Below, one piece after another: positions 21,457-32,730 of a stretch of 64,000 bases of DNA. The DNA lies in NCBI GenBank assembly GCA_928212115.1, contig CAKMRJ010005523.1, forward strand, positions 248,785,347 to 248,849,346. The letters run 5' to 3'. The notes beneath the pieces were generated by a model. The model saw only the letters and a program-made list of their open reading frames with translations. It had not been told where the DNA came from and did not search any database. This DNA comes from Lactuca virosa (taxonomy: Eukaryota > Streptophyta > Magnoliopsida > Asterales > Asteraceae). Both the position numbers and the translations under genes were made by a program. Every line of letters begins with the position of its first letter. Position 1 is the stretch's first letter.

Positions 21457-22334
21457 AGCATACTCTACTCACTCTTTTGGATAAAGATTAAGTCTACGTA
21501 TATACACTAGTGATGTTTTCATGTTCATAGTACGACTTCAAAAATTCATTTGTCGATAGGTCAGTATGCTGTCAAAATTTTCCGTTAAGTTGGTATATTG
21601 TAGACCTATTACACGGTCAGATTTTCTGAACTCTATGTACCTAATGTACCAATGAAAATGACAGGCATTTCATTCTCTTTGAAAAATCACTATCCAATGT
21701 CACATTATCACTTTACAGGCTATTACTTGCGGTAGATTTCTATATAAACTTCTTTCAGGATACATGCTGAACTAGAGTAATTAGTTCAAAGACAACTGAT
21801 TTATAATCACTATTTATGTCTTACCACCATTTCATCTTTTACAAACTTAATGGTTAAAAGATGTCGTCTTGAACTTAAACACACCATAGGAATACCAAAA
21901 GGCAACCAATCTTTACATCTAAAACTAGGGAAATCATACCAAGGACAGAGAATAGAAGAGACCGCTCGCGCGACATGCGAGGTGACAAAACACGTTATGC
22001 GATGTGACAGACTACACTACTCACAATATGTGTTAGGCTTATTTCCTCTTTCTTCCTAATTAGTAACAATAAATCAAATGAGATACACCATTACAAAACA
22101 TATCAAACCCGCGCCAACTTAAGGTTTTGAAACCAATATTCTGTTTTGGTAACTAAACACTTTTACAAATACCTATTTCTACTCAATACCATAGAAACAT
22201 CACAGGGACGTTGTTCGAAACATTGAGAACCGTACAGAAAAACAAGAAATTTATATGTGTATGTAAATAGATAGTGTACAACTATCAACTACATTAGTTA
22301 TTTACGAACTCGTTTCCCTTAATGTTTCAGAATC
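21457..22334 (+). other. G3 leader-like non-coding DNA
   Basis: The part near 21540-21680 resembles the leaders of G1 and G2 between pre-gag ORF and gag. A small open frame at 21850-22059 has no recognisable homology and is not called. Nothing else is seen. Confidence 0.4.
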
Positions 22335-22934
22335 ATGTCTTCACATGGAAATAACCGGTCAACTGACGAAACCCCGATTCTACACATAGACTCTGCTACA
22401 TTCCAAGCCACTGTAACAACTGTCATGGTGCAATTCAACGCTAACAACACAAACGAAAATGGAAGTAATGTCGACAATTCAAACCGTAGTAACAATCAAG
22501 GAAAACAACGAGTGACCGTCTACAATTACACTCCAAAACACAAACCTAAGAATAAGAAACGAGAGTTCAGTATCAAGAAAGGGGGGAATTCGATCCAAAG
22601 GCCTACCAAAAAGCAACAAGTTGCGGAAACCCCTACCCCCACTAACCCTACCACCTCAACACCGACAAAAACCTATGTTGGAAAACTTCCAAAGTGAAAC
22701 AGAGAGGGGCACACTGCCCGCTTCTGTGGGACTCCGGCCCAAAACATCACTTTAACCACCGATGCTAGTACCAGTCGGGTATGTCATGCATGTGGTGAAA
22801 TAGGACATTTCAAGAGAGACTGTCCAACCGAGAGGAATGACAGAGGAGTGGGAAGAATGGTAACAACAGTGCAGGAGAAGACAACGAGGGACCACACTGA
22901 GAATTCTGGTACGTTTTCAAACAATAATAGTTAG
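22335..22934 (+). pseudogene. gag: Gag relic of G3 lacking the capsid core
   Basis: The ATG at 22335 opens MSSHGNNRSTDETPILHIDS followed by ATFQATVTTVMVQFN, comparable to the FQAAVTAAV segment of G1/G2 gag. It then jumps from a VYNYTPKHK segment straight to the Lys/Pro-rich linker, so about 150 residues of gag core are deleted. TGA (22695-22697) hits the first knuckle. In the same frame follow a partial knuckle (GHTARFC) and an intact CCHC knuckle (CHACGEIGHFKRDC), ending at TAG (22932-22934). Confidence 0.75.
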
Positions 22935-23339
22935 GCCTAAAAATTTTAAAAAATTAATTCCAAATTAAATCGTATCATACTATGAGGTTTCTTCACCATT
23001 CATAGAAGCACTTTTATTGCTAGTACTCGCTAAAATACAGTACAACAAGATCGCAATAATAATAACAAGGATAAAACAGAAAGCACTAAAAACACATACA
23101 TAGAATTCACCATCGCTCTAACAAAACTCTTTTTCCTAATCGACTTAACATCTATTACTATAAGAAGTTACGACATCGTCATTTGACATGAGTTGAATTA
23201 ATCTTCACCGTACCAATTTCATATACAACGAAAAGATCCTTATCCATAACCAACCGACTAACGAAACCCCTTTCAAACAATACCAACACGAACCTCCAAA
23301 TCATTTCTCGCTTCAAAACTCCGAGGTACCCAAGACAGC
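22935..23339 (+). other. G3 spacer between gag and integrase relics
   Basis: Non-coding. Several stretches look homologous to the post-gag spacer of G1, for example CATCGTCATTTGAC with CATTGTCATTTGAC near 2730 and CTCCGAGGTACCCA with CTCCGAAGTACTCA near 2840. It occupies the place of protease, RT and RNase H. Confidence 0.45.
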
Positions 23340-24328
23340 GGGTGGTCATGATACCATTTGGGTAATTGTCGACAGATTAACCAAATCCACACACTTCTTG
23401 CCAATAAAGGAAACATACAAGATTGAGAAGCTAACTAGAACATACATCAGAGAGATAGTTAGACTACACGGTGTACCAATATCTATTATCTCCGACCGAG
23501 ATAGTAGATTCACCTCACGATTCTGGCAATCACTTCAGAAATCTCTAAGAACTAGGCTGGACATGAGTACAGCCTACCATCCACAAACTGACGGGCAAAG
23601 TGAGAGAACAATTCAGACGTTCGAAGACATGCTGAGAGCATCTGTGATCGACTTTGGTAAAGCATGGGATACCCATTTGCCACTAGTCGAGTTCTCATAC
23701 AACAACAGTTACCATACTAGCATTAAGGTTGCTCCATTTGAAGACCTCTATGTCCGTAAGTGCAGATCTCCTCTGTGTTGGGCTGAAGTAGGTGATACGA
23801 AACTAGCCAAGAACCAAGTACCCGACAGTACTCTAACCGGTCCCGAGATCATTCGAGAAACCATAGAAAAGATTGTATAAATCCGGGAACGATTAAAAGC
23901 CTCTAGAGACAGACATAAGAGTTATGCCGAGAAACGACGAAAACCCTTGGAATTCCAGGTTGGTGACCGCATCTTGTTAAAGGTCTCGCCCTGGAAAGGA
24001 ATGACATGCTTTGGTAAAAGTGGAAAACTAAGTCCAAGGTACATTGGGCCATTCGAGATTCTTGCTAGAATTGGTCCGGTTGCATACAAACTCAAACCAC
24101 CGCATGAACTCAGTAACATTCATCCCACTCGACGAAATCGAGTTAAACAAGAGTCTACACTTCACAGAACAACCAGTGGAAGTCATGGATAGGGAAATAA
24201 AAAGAACAAAACAAGGTCGTATACCAATAGTGAAGGTTCGCTGGAATGCCAAGCGGGGACCTGAATTCACTTGGGAACAGGAAGATCAGATGAAACAAAA
24301 TTATCCACATCTTTTCCCTAGTTCATGA
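23340..24328 (+). pseudogene. int: Integrase C-terminal half and chromodomain-like tail of G3
   Basis: It begins mid-core (GGHDTIWVIVDRLTKSTHF), with ISDRDSRFTSRFW, AYHPQTDGQSERTIQ, LEFQVGDRILLKVSPWKG and the tail IPIVKVRWNAKRGPEFTWEQ. The HHCC domain and first catalytic Asp are absent. A TAA (23878-23880) interrupts the frame. A deletion near 24120 removes the segment after SNIHPT that G2 has as FHVSNLKKCLSDE and shifts the frame. The remaining sequence is very close to G2. Confidence 0.88.
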
Positions 24329-25117
24329 GTACCACTTTAGAAACAATTTCGGGACGAAATTCCCTATAACGGGTGGATATTGTAACAACCCGATATTTCA
24401 AGTCAATGTAATAGTCAAGATCAACCATTGTAACTAGTTTTAAAGTAATAAAGAGAAATTATTTGAATATTATGTGCATTTAATTATTTATAAAGATGTA
24501 AATAAATTAAGATGACAATAATCGTCAAAAATAAAATGTTAGACAAACTCGATATTTATGATGGAACGTGTAGTGGTCGTGACAAGGATTCCGAAGATAT
24601 AAAGAACGTTGAAATCTGAGTTATAACGAAGAAGTTATGACCAATCAAAGTTTCGCGACCGAACCGACACACCGCTGTGTGACGTAAAAAGTTGTAACAT
24701 CAGTCAAAATAGGTCAATAAGAATCACATGTGATTATGCCAATCATGTAATGTGATTTTGTTAAACTATTAATGTGATAAACTTACTATAAATTCTCATA
24801 CAAGTGTGAACTTTCATACATAATTTATGATACAACTCAAAGTATACGTCCATACGATTCCAAAGTTATAGAGAACGGCTAAATCTGACTTCGCATGAAG
24901 AAGTTATGACAAACCCTAACACTATAAATCTCTATAATAAGAGGAATTTAAAATAAACTTAGAATTAGATATTGGAGTCTAAAATAGAGTTTTAGTACTC
25001 GTAAATACCTACGCGTGGATATAAAGAACGTCAAAAACGGAGTTCGTATGCAAAAGTTATGACCTTCCGAAGTTACAGCTGTTTGAGAGCACGACACGTG
25101 TCAGAAACCCTAATCTG

Positions 25118-25350
25118 ACTGGACTCACGACGTGAGCATAAAAACTCACGACATGAGGGGTCAAAACGCCACATTTCGAAGCTACAAGTCTACGGAACGA
25201 TAACCCAAAAGCTCACGACGTGAGCATGGTTTTCTCACGACGTGAGGACGCTGCAGGACACTAATCGAGCCTAGAAAACACCTGGGAAGACTATGAGCTG
25301 ACTCTTGCCATAGCTCACGACGTGAGCCTTGATTCTCACGACCTGAGAAG
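25118..25350 (+). repeat. CTCACGACGTGAG repeats upstream of the G3 TATA box
   Basis: Copies (some with one mismatch) occur near 25125, 25145, 25211, 25233, 25314 and 25334. The motif is nearly self-complementary around ACGT. A TATA-like ATAAATA follows at 25365. Confidence 0.75.
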
Positions 25351-25364
25351 TCAAAAACCAGCCC

Positions 25365-25371
25365 ATAAATA
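25365..25371 (+). promoter_or_regulatory. Putative TATA box of the G3 LTR
   Basis: CCCATAAATAGAGG lies just after the CTCACGACGTGAG array and before a pyrimidine-rich stretch with many TTTCTCTC runs, a common layout around plant transcription starts. Confidence 0.55.
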
Positions 25372-26221
25372 GAGGCTTCGACCCTAAGCTTCCTCACACC
25401 TAATCTCTTCTTTCTCTCTCGTTTTCTGAAGGCCGTTTCCCTTCCCGAGCCCAACGATCGCGAACCGCTGACCGTTTTCAGTTTGATTCTGTCAAGGCAC
25501 GATATTAAAGTGAGTTTCACGGCCCCACTTTCTAATATTTTCGGTGGAAAACGCATGATAAATATTGTGTATACGTTACTGTTATGTCTATATGATAGTA
25601 TATTAGTATCAACGTAGATAGTTATATTAACCGGGATATAGTTGTTCTAAATATAATATTTTGAATATATACAACTATTATCAACTTGTTAGCATGTTCT
25701 TATACTAATGTAGATCTTGAGTTATACTCGGGAGTTCTATATATACTATGTGTGATATGGCCTCGATGCTATACTCGAGAGTTATATATATTGATTTCTA
25801 AGTATGTTATTAATGTTGGTTTTATGTCAAGATAAAACCTGGTATGTTATATGTTATTATTGTTGGTTTTATGTCAAGATAAAACCTGGTTTTACCTCAA
25901 GTTATAGCTGTTATACTGCCTAAATGTTATGAAGTTAGGAGTACGTATTAAAAGCATAGTCTAGTAACTTAGGGTTTTAGACACGAATATGCTTTTGTTG
26001 TTAGAACTATAGAACGCCGTCAAAGTTTACATGAGCTATTGTATTCATCAACTAAGATTGGAAATCTTAGTGGAAATCCTCTGACCTGTAACCGTCCCGT
26101 GTGAGCGAGGAAGTTGTCTATGGATCTATACGGGTTGACAACCCCACCCGTGGTTGCTTGCTCCAATCCAACGGTATTCGGGTGACGAACTTGCCTAATT
26201 TACTACCTTCTGACGTCGATG

Positions 26222-26306
26222 ACGCGTGCGGAAACTACTGCAAGGTGTGATACTTGTACTACCGCAAGGTGTGATCCTTGTACTACCGCAAGGTGTGATC
26301 CTTGTA
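26222..26306 (+). repeat. Tandem array ACCGCAAGGTGTGATCCTTG
   Basis: About three copies of a 25-bp unit (TACTACCGCAAGGTGTGATC plus CTTG), followed by an AATAATAATAAG run. It lies inside the G3 LTR. No function is evident. Confidence 0.75.
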
Positions 26307-27398
26307 ATAATAATAAGAGGTATAAAACTAAGTCATACAGTCGCAACTACAGACTCATGGTAGCACAACTTTAGAAGCATTATACTTTGTCGATATACAA
26401 GTATTAATGTTAAGTATAAGTTTCCCCCTACTTATATCCTAGGTTCAAGGAACGTTTAGGTATAACACTTATTTGATAAGTAGACTATTATACCTAATAT
26501 ATATACTAAATGTTGGAGAGTCAAAACGATACTTTCAAAACTATACTTTTGAATTGAGACAAAGTACTATTTCTACTTAAAGTCAAAACCTGTGAACTCA
26601 CCAACTTTATGTTGACGTATTTTAAATTGCATGTGTTTTCAGGAAGTTGATAACTATGATACAATAAATGACGTTACACCGCCCGGTGTTTGCGCCGACG
26701 GCCGGGGTGTGACAAAAGTGAATTTACGATAAAATACATTTTAGCCTTAACAATCTAAATAAAAGTTCAAGAATATGTTAAACCGAGAGCGTGCATAAAA
26801 AGAACATCCAAATCTGACTTTGTATGAGGAAGTTATGATTTTTCTAAGAATCGACACAAAGTGTACAACCTGAAATTCGAATTAAAGATCGAGCGATTTT
26901 TAGCCGACACAACCTAAACGAGAATTGAAGATCTCGTCAATATTAGTTCAACGATAAAAAGACAGACGAAAACGGACGTCGGATGAAGAAGTTATGAATT
27001 TTTAACAGACTTTTCCTGTCCCGGCCTGTTAAAAATATAATATTAAAAATATAATATTAAAAATAAATTCAAAATTAGCCGACATAATCTAAATGAAAGT
27101 TGTAGAGTACGGTCTCACTTACGCGTGGATATAAAGAACGTCGAAAATGGATCTCGTATGCGAGAGTTATGAATTTTTGAAGTTCGGGGCACAAAATCCA
27201 AGAAATTTCGCATGTGCTAGGCCCGGATTAGGCCACGTCTCGCCTTCGCATGTCAGACGCGTGTCCAGCCCGTGGCACGTACGAAGCGAGCAGCCACGCA
27301 TGTCCGACGCGTGTACAAGCCGTGTCAAGTCCGAACCGAGCCACGTCGCCCCACCCTCGCATGGCCGACGTGTGGCCTCTCCGAATACGTGACTTCGG

Positions 27399-27412
27399 CC
27401 CTATATATAGGG
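27399..27412 (+). promoter_or_regulatory. Putative TATA box of LTR G4
   Basis: CCCTATATATAGGG is a perfect palindrome containing TATATATA and follows the CpG-rich repeat unit. Pyrimidine-rich sequence with TCACACTTT repeats lies downstream. Confidence 0.55.
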
Positions 27413-27920
27413 TGCAAAATCTCCCGGTTTTGGTTCCCATTTCTCACACTTTTTCACACTTTACACTTTCGTAAGCCACTCTAAACTACCCCGAAGCCCC
27501 GGGAACCTCCCTAACACCCGAAGAACACCCCGAAACACTTGAAGTCTCCGAAAAAAGAGTTTTTCGGTTTGAAACTCGACCCTCGCAAAGCCTGGTTCTC
27601 AACAAAAGCTCCTGGTTGTCAACAAGAAAATCATTTCTAGTAACGAAGTGCTGTCCAAATCAACACGTTTCTCAAGTGAGTTCATACCCCTGCATTTTTA
27701 CCACTTTTCACTGTTTTAGGGGGGAATACAAGTCTAACACAATAATATTGTGTTTACATTAAATGGTTTCTAAATATTTCTAATATGACATCAACTCACC
27801 GAAACACTTTTATATATTGTCAAACTTCTTTTAAATGTTTTTATAATCTCTTTTAACTTATAATTTTGCCAAAATCATATTTATATATGTATATTTGTAT
27901 AAATAAGATTTAAAGGGCTT

Positions 27921-27987
27921 AGGACTAATAATTCCCTTTATTTCCTTTTCCTTGTTTGGATGTGGGCTTAGGGTAAAATTATTTGTC
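27921..27987 (+). other. Conserved-loop hairpin in LTR G4
   Basis: GGACtAATAATT (27921-27932) pairs with AATTATTtGTCC (27976-27987) with one T-T mismatch, around TTTTCCTTGTTTGGATGTGG and GCTTAGGGTA. The arm sequence differs from all other copies. Confidence 0.6.
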
Positions 27988-28016
27988 CGAAGGTTGTTTA
28001 AATTTTAATTATATAT

Positions 28017-28067
<51 letters not shown>

Positions 28068-28068
28068 A

Positions 28069-28110
<42 letters not shown>
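28017..28110. repeat. (AT)n microsatellite
   Basis: Nearly pure alternating TA with a few G interruptions, within the G4 LTR. Confidence 0.95.
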
Positions 28111-28112
<2 letters not shown>

Positions 28113-29377
28113 TATAAAAGCTACTTAATTAGTTTCATTACCCTTTGTATCATGCCGAGCAAAAGGGTACATTCATGAACAGTCATACTAAATGGAACAT
28201 ACATGTAAATTATAATAGGTATAATTTATGATACAAGAACTTCATTTTACTAGTCAAGTATACGAGGTTACACTATTTTACAAAGACAAGGATACTATTC
28301 AAAACTAAACACGAATGTACAAGTACTTTACACTTCAAGCATACTAAGAAAGTAACACACTATCAGTCATTTATTTCAGAATGATTGTGATTCATTATTA
28401 TACACGTAAGCGTAAATATGGTTTTTCTGATTTAAAGTTCATTAGCTTAATTATTTAAGCGATACTAGTAAAGTCCTGATGATTATAACCATAATCTCCT
28501 AACAGAGAACGAGACAAATGTATATAGATCGATTACGGGATTAACTATCCCGCACTTAAACTGTTAGCTACAGTAAGGCAGAAATGTCATATGAGTGACA
28601 AATGTCATTACAGTTCTGACGCCTACAAAGCGTCGTATCATGCTTTTAGTCTTAGTATGGTTATAATAAATTCACAAAAAGATATTAACAATACGATTAG
28701 TGTATAAGTAACTAAACAAGAGTACACATACTATGTACTGGTTTTACAATAATACGATTTTCAATATTACATTGCAAACTTACAGTTCAGCTGGTGGAGC
28801 CAGGCACACTCATATTTACAGATTTTACAAAGGAATACAAATACATAACACTAGTTTACAAAATAGAGAAACATACAATATGGAAAACATTCTCTTTATA
28901 GTTTTATTGTGAATTAAAACTATGTTACACTATTTTATATTACAACAACACTTACACATAACGGTTTTATGGTATTAAAACTACTTTTCATTTACATTAG
29001 AAAATACTGGATTTTCTGGAACAGTAAACATACTTTCTATTTCAAGGAACAGAAAACAAACTCTTAAACATAAAATAATTATGCACTCACTCAACGTAAG
29101 TGTTGATACTCTCTTTTCAAAATACTTGTATTCTCAGGGAACCAGTAGACAGGTACATTCCTGAGCTTTTGAGAAGACGAAGCAGTATAGAGTTGCGTCT
29201 GTTATCTTTAGTATATTTTGGTGTCAATATACAATGATTGAACAAACATGTAAAACTTATACTTTATTTATGAAATGGTTGTTGTACTTTGATCACTATG
29301 ATGCATGTGTTGTGATACTTAAAATGGCAGTCACCCACCCCCGGACGTTTCCACCGTTCAGGTTTGGGGGTGTGATA

Positions 29378-31040
29378 GAAATACACTTGAGTTTTATGGT
29401 TTCCATATTACTACTGAAGGTGATACATTTATTAGTCATAGCACACTGGTAAATTTGGATGAACCTAACAACTACAAGGAAGCCATGGAAGGCCCCGAGT
29501 CTACTAAATTGAAGGAGGCAATGGACAGCGAGATTCAGTCCATGTAGGACAATCGAGTTTGGAACTTGGTTGACAATGTACCAGGTCGTAAGACAGTTGG
29601 GTGTAAATGGATCTTCAAGAAGAAGACCGACATGGATGGGAAACTACACACTTATAAGGCACGATTGGTTGCAAAGGGCTTTACTCAAACTCCTAGAGTT
29701 GACTATGATGAGACCTTCTCACCAGTGGCCAAGATTAAATCTATAAGGGTTATGCTAGCCATAGCTGCATTTCATGATTATGAAATTTGGAAAATGAATG
29801 TCAAAACCGCTTTCCTGAATGGGAAGTTGGCAGAAGATGTTTACATGAACCAGCCAGAGGGTTTTATCAATGCAAACTACCCTAATAGAGTGTGTAAGCT
29901 TGAGAAATCCATTTAAGGATTAAAACAAGCATCTCATAGATTGAATCTTTGTTTTGATAAGAAAGTCAAAGAGTTTGGTTTCTCAAGAAGCGAGGATGAG
30001 TCATGTGTATATGTCAAAGCTAGTGGGAGTATAGTTAGCTTTCTAGTGTTGTATGTGCATGACATACTGCTCATAGGAAATGACGTCCCAACCTTGCAGG
30101 AGGTTAAGTCCTAGCCTGGGAAGTGGTTCGCTATGAAGGACCTCAGAGAAGCTGCTTATATTCTAGGGATAACGATATTGAGAAACAGAAGTAAAAGACT
30201 AATAGTACTTAGTCAAACTACCTACTTGGACAAGGTGTTGAAACGTTTCAGCATGGAGGAGTCCAAGAAATGAGAATTACCTCTCTACAGCAATACAAAA
30301 CTTCGTAAGACTCAGAGTCCAAGTACAAATGTTGAGATAGCAGAAATGAGTCGAATACCATATGCTTCTGATGTTGGCTCGATCATGTATGCTATTACAT
30401 GTACTCGCCCTGATGTAGCCTTCGCCTTGAGCATGGGTTAGCAGATATCAAGGGAACCCTGGTAAAGCTCACTGGACTGCGGTAAAGAACATTCTAAAGT
30501 ACCTGCAGACGACTAAGGATTGTATCCTTACCCTCGGTGGGAGTGATGACTTAAGAGTGACAGGGTATAGTGACGCCAGCTTTCAAACCGACAGAGATAG
30601 TTTCTGCTCTAAGTCGGGCTGGATATTTACCCTAAATGGTGGAGCAGTAACTTAGAAAAGTTCCAAACAGGAGACTGTAGCTGATTCAACATGCGAATCA
30701 TAGTATATAGCAGCAAGTGAAGCATCGAAGGAGGCGATATGGCTAAAGAACTTCATTTGAGACCTTGGAGTTGTACCAACTGTAAAGGAGCCTATGAAGA
30801 TTTTCTGTGACAACGAGGGTGCGGTGGCCTTAGCCAAGGAACCAAGGGATCATGGCAGATCCAGGCACATCCACAGAAAATATCACTTCATAAGACATCG
30901 AATAGAAGAAGGACTCCTCGTATTGAAGGGGGTATCGTCATAGGAAAACCCAACAGATTCCCTACGAAGGTATTGAGTAGGGTCAAGCACTTGCAGCACG
31001 CTAGGAGAATCGGGCTGAAGGACGATATCAGTTTTAATGA
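29378..31040 (+). pseudogene. pol: Copia RT-RNase H relic of C1
   Basis: From 29378 the frame reads NTLEFYGFHITTEGD and continues through the RT core: GCKWIFKKKTDMDG, ARLVAKGFTQTPRVDYDETF, NVKTAFLNGKLAEDVYM and GLKQASHR. The catalytic box is YVHD instead of YVDD, so a catalytic Asp is lost. RNase H motifs follow (DASFQTDRDS, ESEYIAASEASKEA-like, FCDNEGAVALAKEPRDH). Stops interrupt it early (TAG near 29545, TAA near 29915, TAG near 30111, TGA near 30271), and frameshifts lie near 30460. It is clearly dead. Confidence 0.88.
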
Positions 31041-31890
31041 TTAGATAGACATTTAGAAATTTCTAATAGCTAAAATGTAATTGACATTTGATGACTGAAT
31101 AAAAGAAGTTTTATTTATAAGTAAAGTTACTATCTTGTGTCAATTGTTTACTATTGTTTCATTTTGCATGTTTTGACTTCCATAATAATAAGATTATTCA
31201 AACAATCCACAGTCGATCATACTTTGGAAGTAGGTGATGAAAGTAGACTGTCATGAATGGGTTTTTGTAAGATTGTATAAGGAGTTAGACATTGCAAAGT
31301 TTTCTACAAACATTCATGAGTGCTCTTGAAATAAGATTTGAGTATTGGATTAAACTCACACTCACATGAATCACTTCATGGAATTTATCACGAGTGATTG
31401 TGAGATTATAATATCGTATAGTTTTCAAACTAAGATATATGAGTTGGTTGTATATTGATAGTACGAAAACGCATTGCTAACTCGATGTTATAAAACATGA
31501 TGTTGTGTATGATTCAACGAATAGTTAGTACAAGCATATAAGTCAAAAATTATTTGTTCCTTTTATCCTAAGAGGATTAAAAGCGATATCTTGGGCCCCT
31601 CGATGATTTTGTTTTGACTTATGTGCCGGTCCCGGTCAGGACTAAATTGATGTGTTCAATTAAGTTCTATGTCGAACAAATCAGAAATCGGGAAACAAAA
31701 TGTTGGACAATGACTATGACTTTAATTCCATGTCTTTGTCCACACGATATCTTGTAGAACAGAGGATTATATGATCACTTATCTTATGGACACATCAGAG
31801 TGCGAAAACGGCTTTTTGAGAGCTACGATTGCTAATCGGATTTTAAGTTGAATTGGCAATTATAGTTATTAGACTTATCCAAGTGGGAGA
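31041..31890 (+). other. C1 3' spacer and polypurine tract
   Basis: AT-rich, non-coding. It ends with CCAAGTGGGAGA, the usual copia plus-strand primer form, directly before the LTR. No ORF or repeat is recognised. Confidence 0.65.

Positions 31891-32730
<840 letters not shown>

Larger units (their letters stand above)
21188..26714 (+). mobile_element. G3: internally deleted gypsy relic with its own 3' LTR
   Basis: The order is pre-gag ORF relic, leader-like DNA, gag lacking its core, non-coding spacer, second half of integrase, polypurine-like end and a 2.3-kb LTR. Protease, RT, RNase H and the first half of integrase are gone. The LTR preceding it (ending 21187) is of a different type from its 3' LTR, so the left part is a composite. 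Integrase similarity places it in the same group as G2. Confidence 0.75.
24381..26714 (+). repeat. 3' LTR of G3 (2334 bp)
   Basis: It starts TGTAACAACCCGATATTTC after a GGGACGAAATTCCCTATAAC tract, the same context as the G1/G2 LTR starts, and ends GGCCGGGGTGTGACA. It has CTCACGACGTGAG repeats upstream of a TATA box (25365-25371), a duplicated GGTTTTATGTCAAGATAAAA segment (25815-25890) and an ACCGCAAGGTGTGATCCTTG tandem array (about 26233-26306). Its body differs from the G1/G2 LTRs except for short blocks such as GGATCTATACGGG at 26119. Confidence 0.85.
26715..29377 (+). repeat. Gypsy LTR fragment (G4), 5' truncated
   Basis: There is no canonical TG start. It shares AAGAACGTCGAAAA-type motifs with the G3 LTR and GTGAGTTCATACCCC and GGGGGGAATACAAGT with G1. 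It contains two long repeats of a CGCATGTCCGACGCGTGT unit (27236-27375) before a palindromic CCCTATATATAGGG TATA box (27399-27412), a conserved-loop hairpin (27921-27987) and an (AT)n tract (28017-28110). It ends with the terminal box and TGTGATA at 29377, then abuts copia coding sequence. Confidence 0.75.

Noticed and set aside
27147..27484. Several overlapping ORFs on both strands
   Set aside because: CpG-rich U3 repeats of LTR G4 leave many frames open by chance; a TATA box lies inside.
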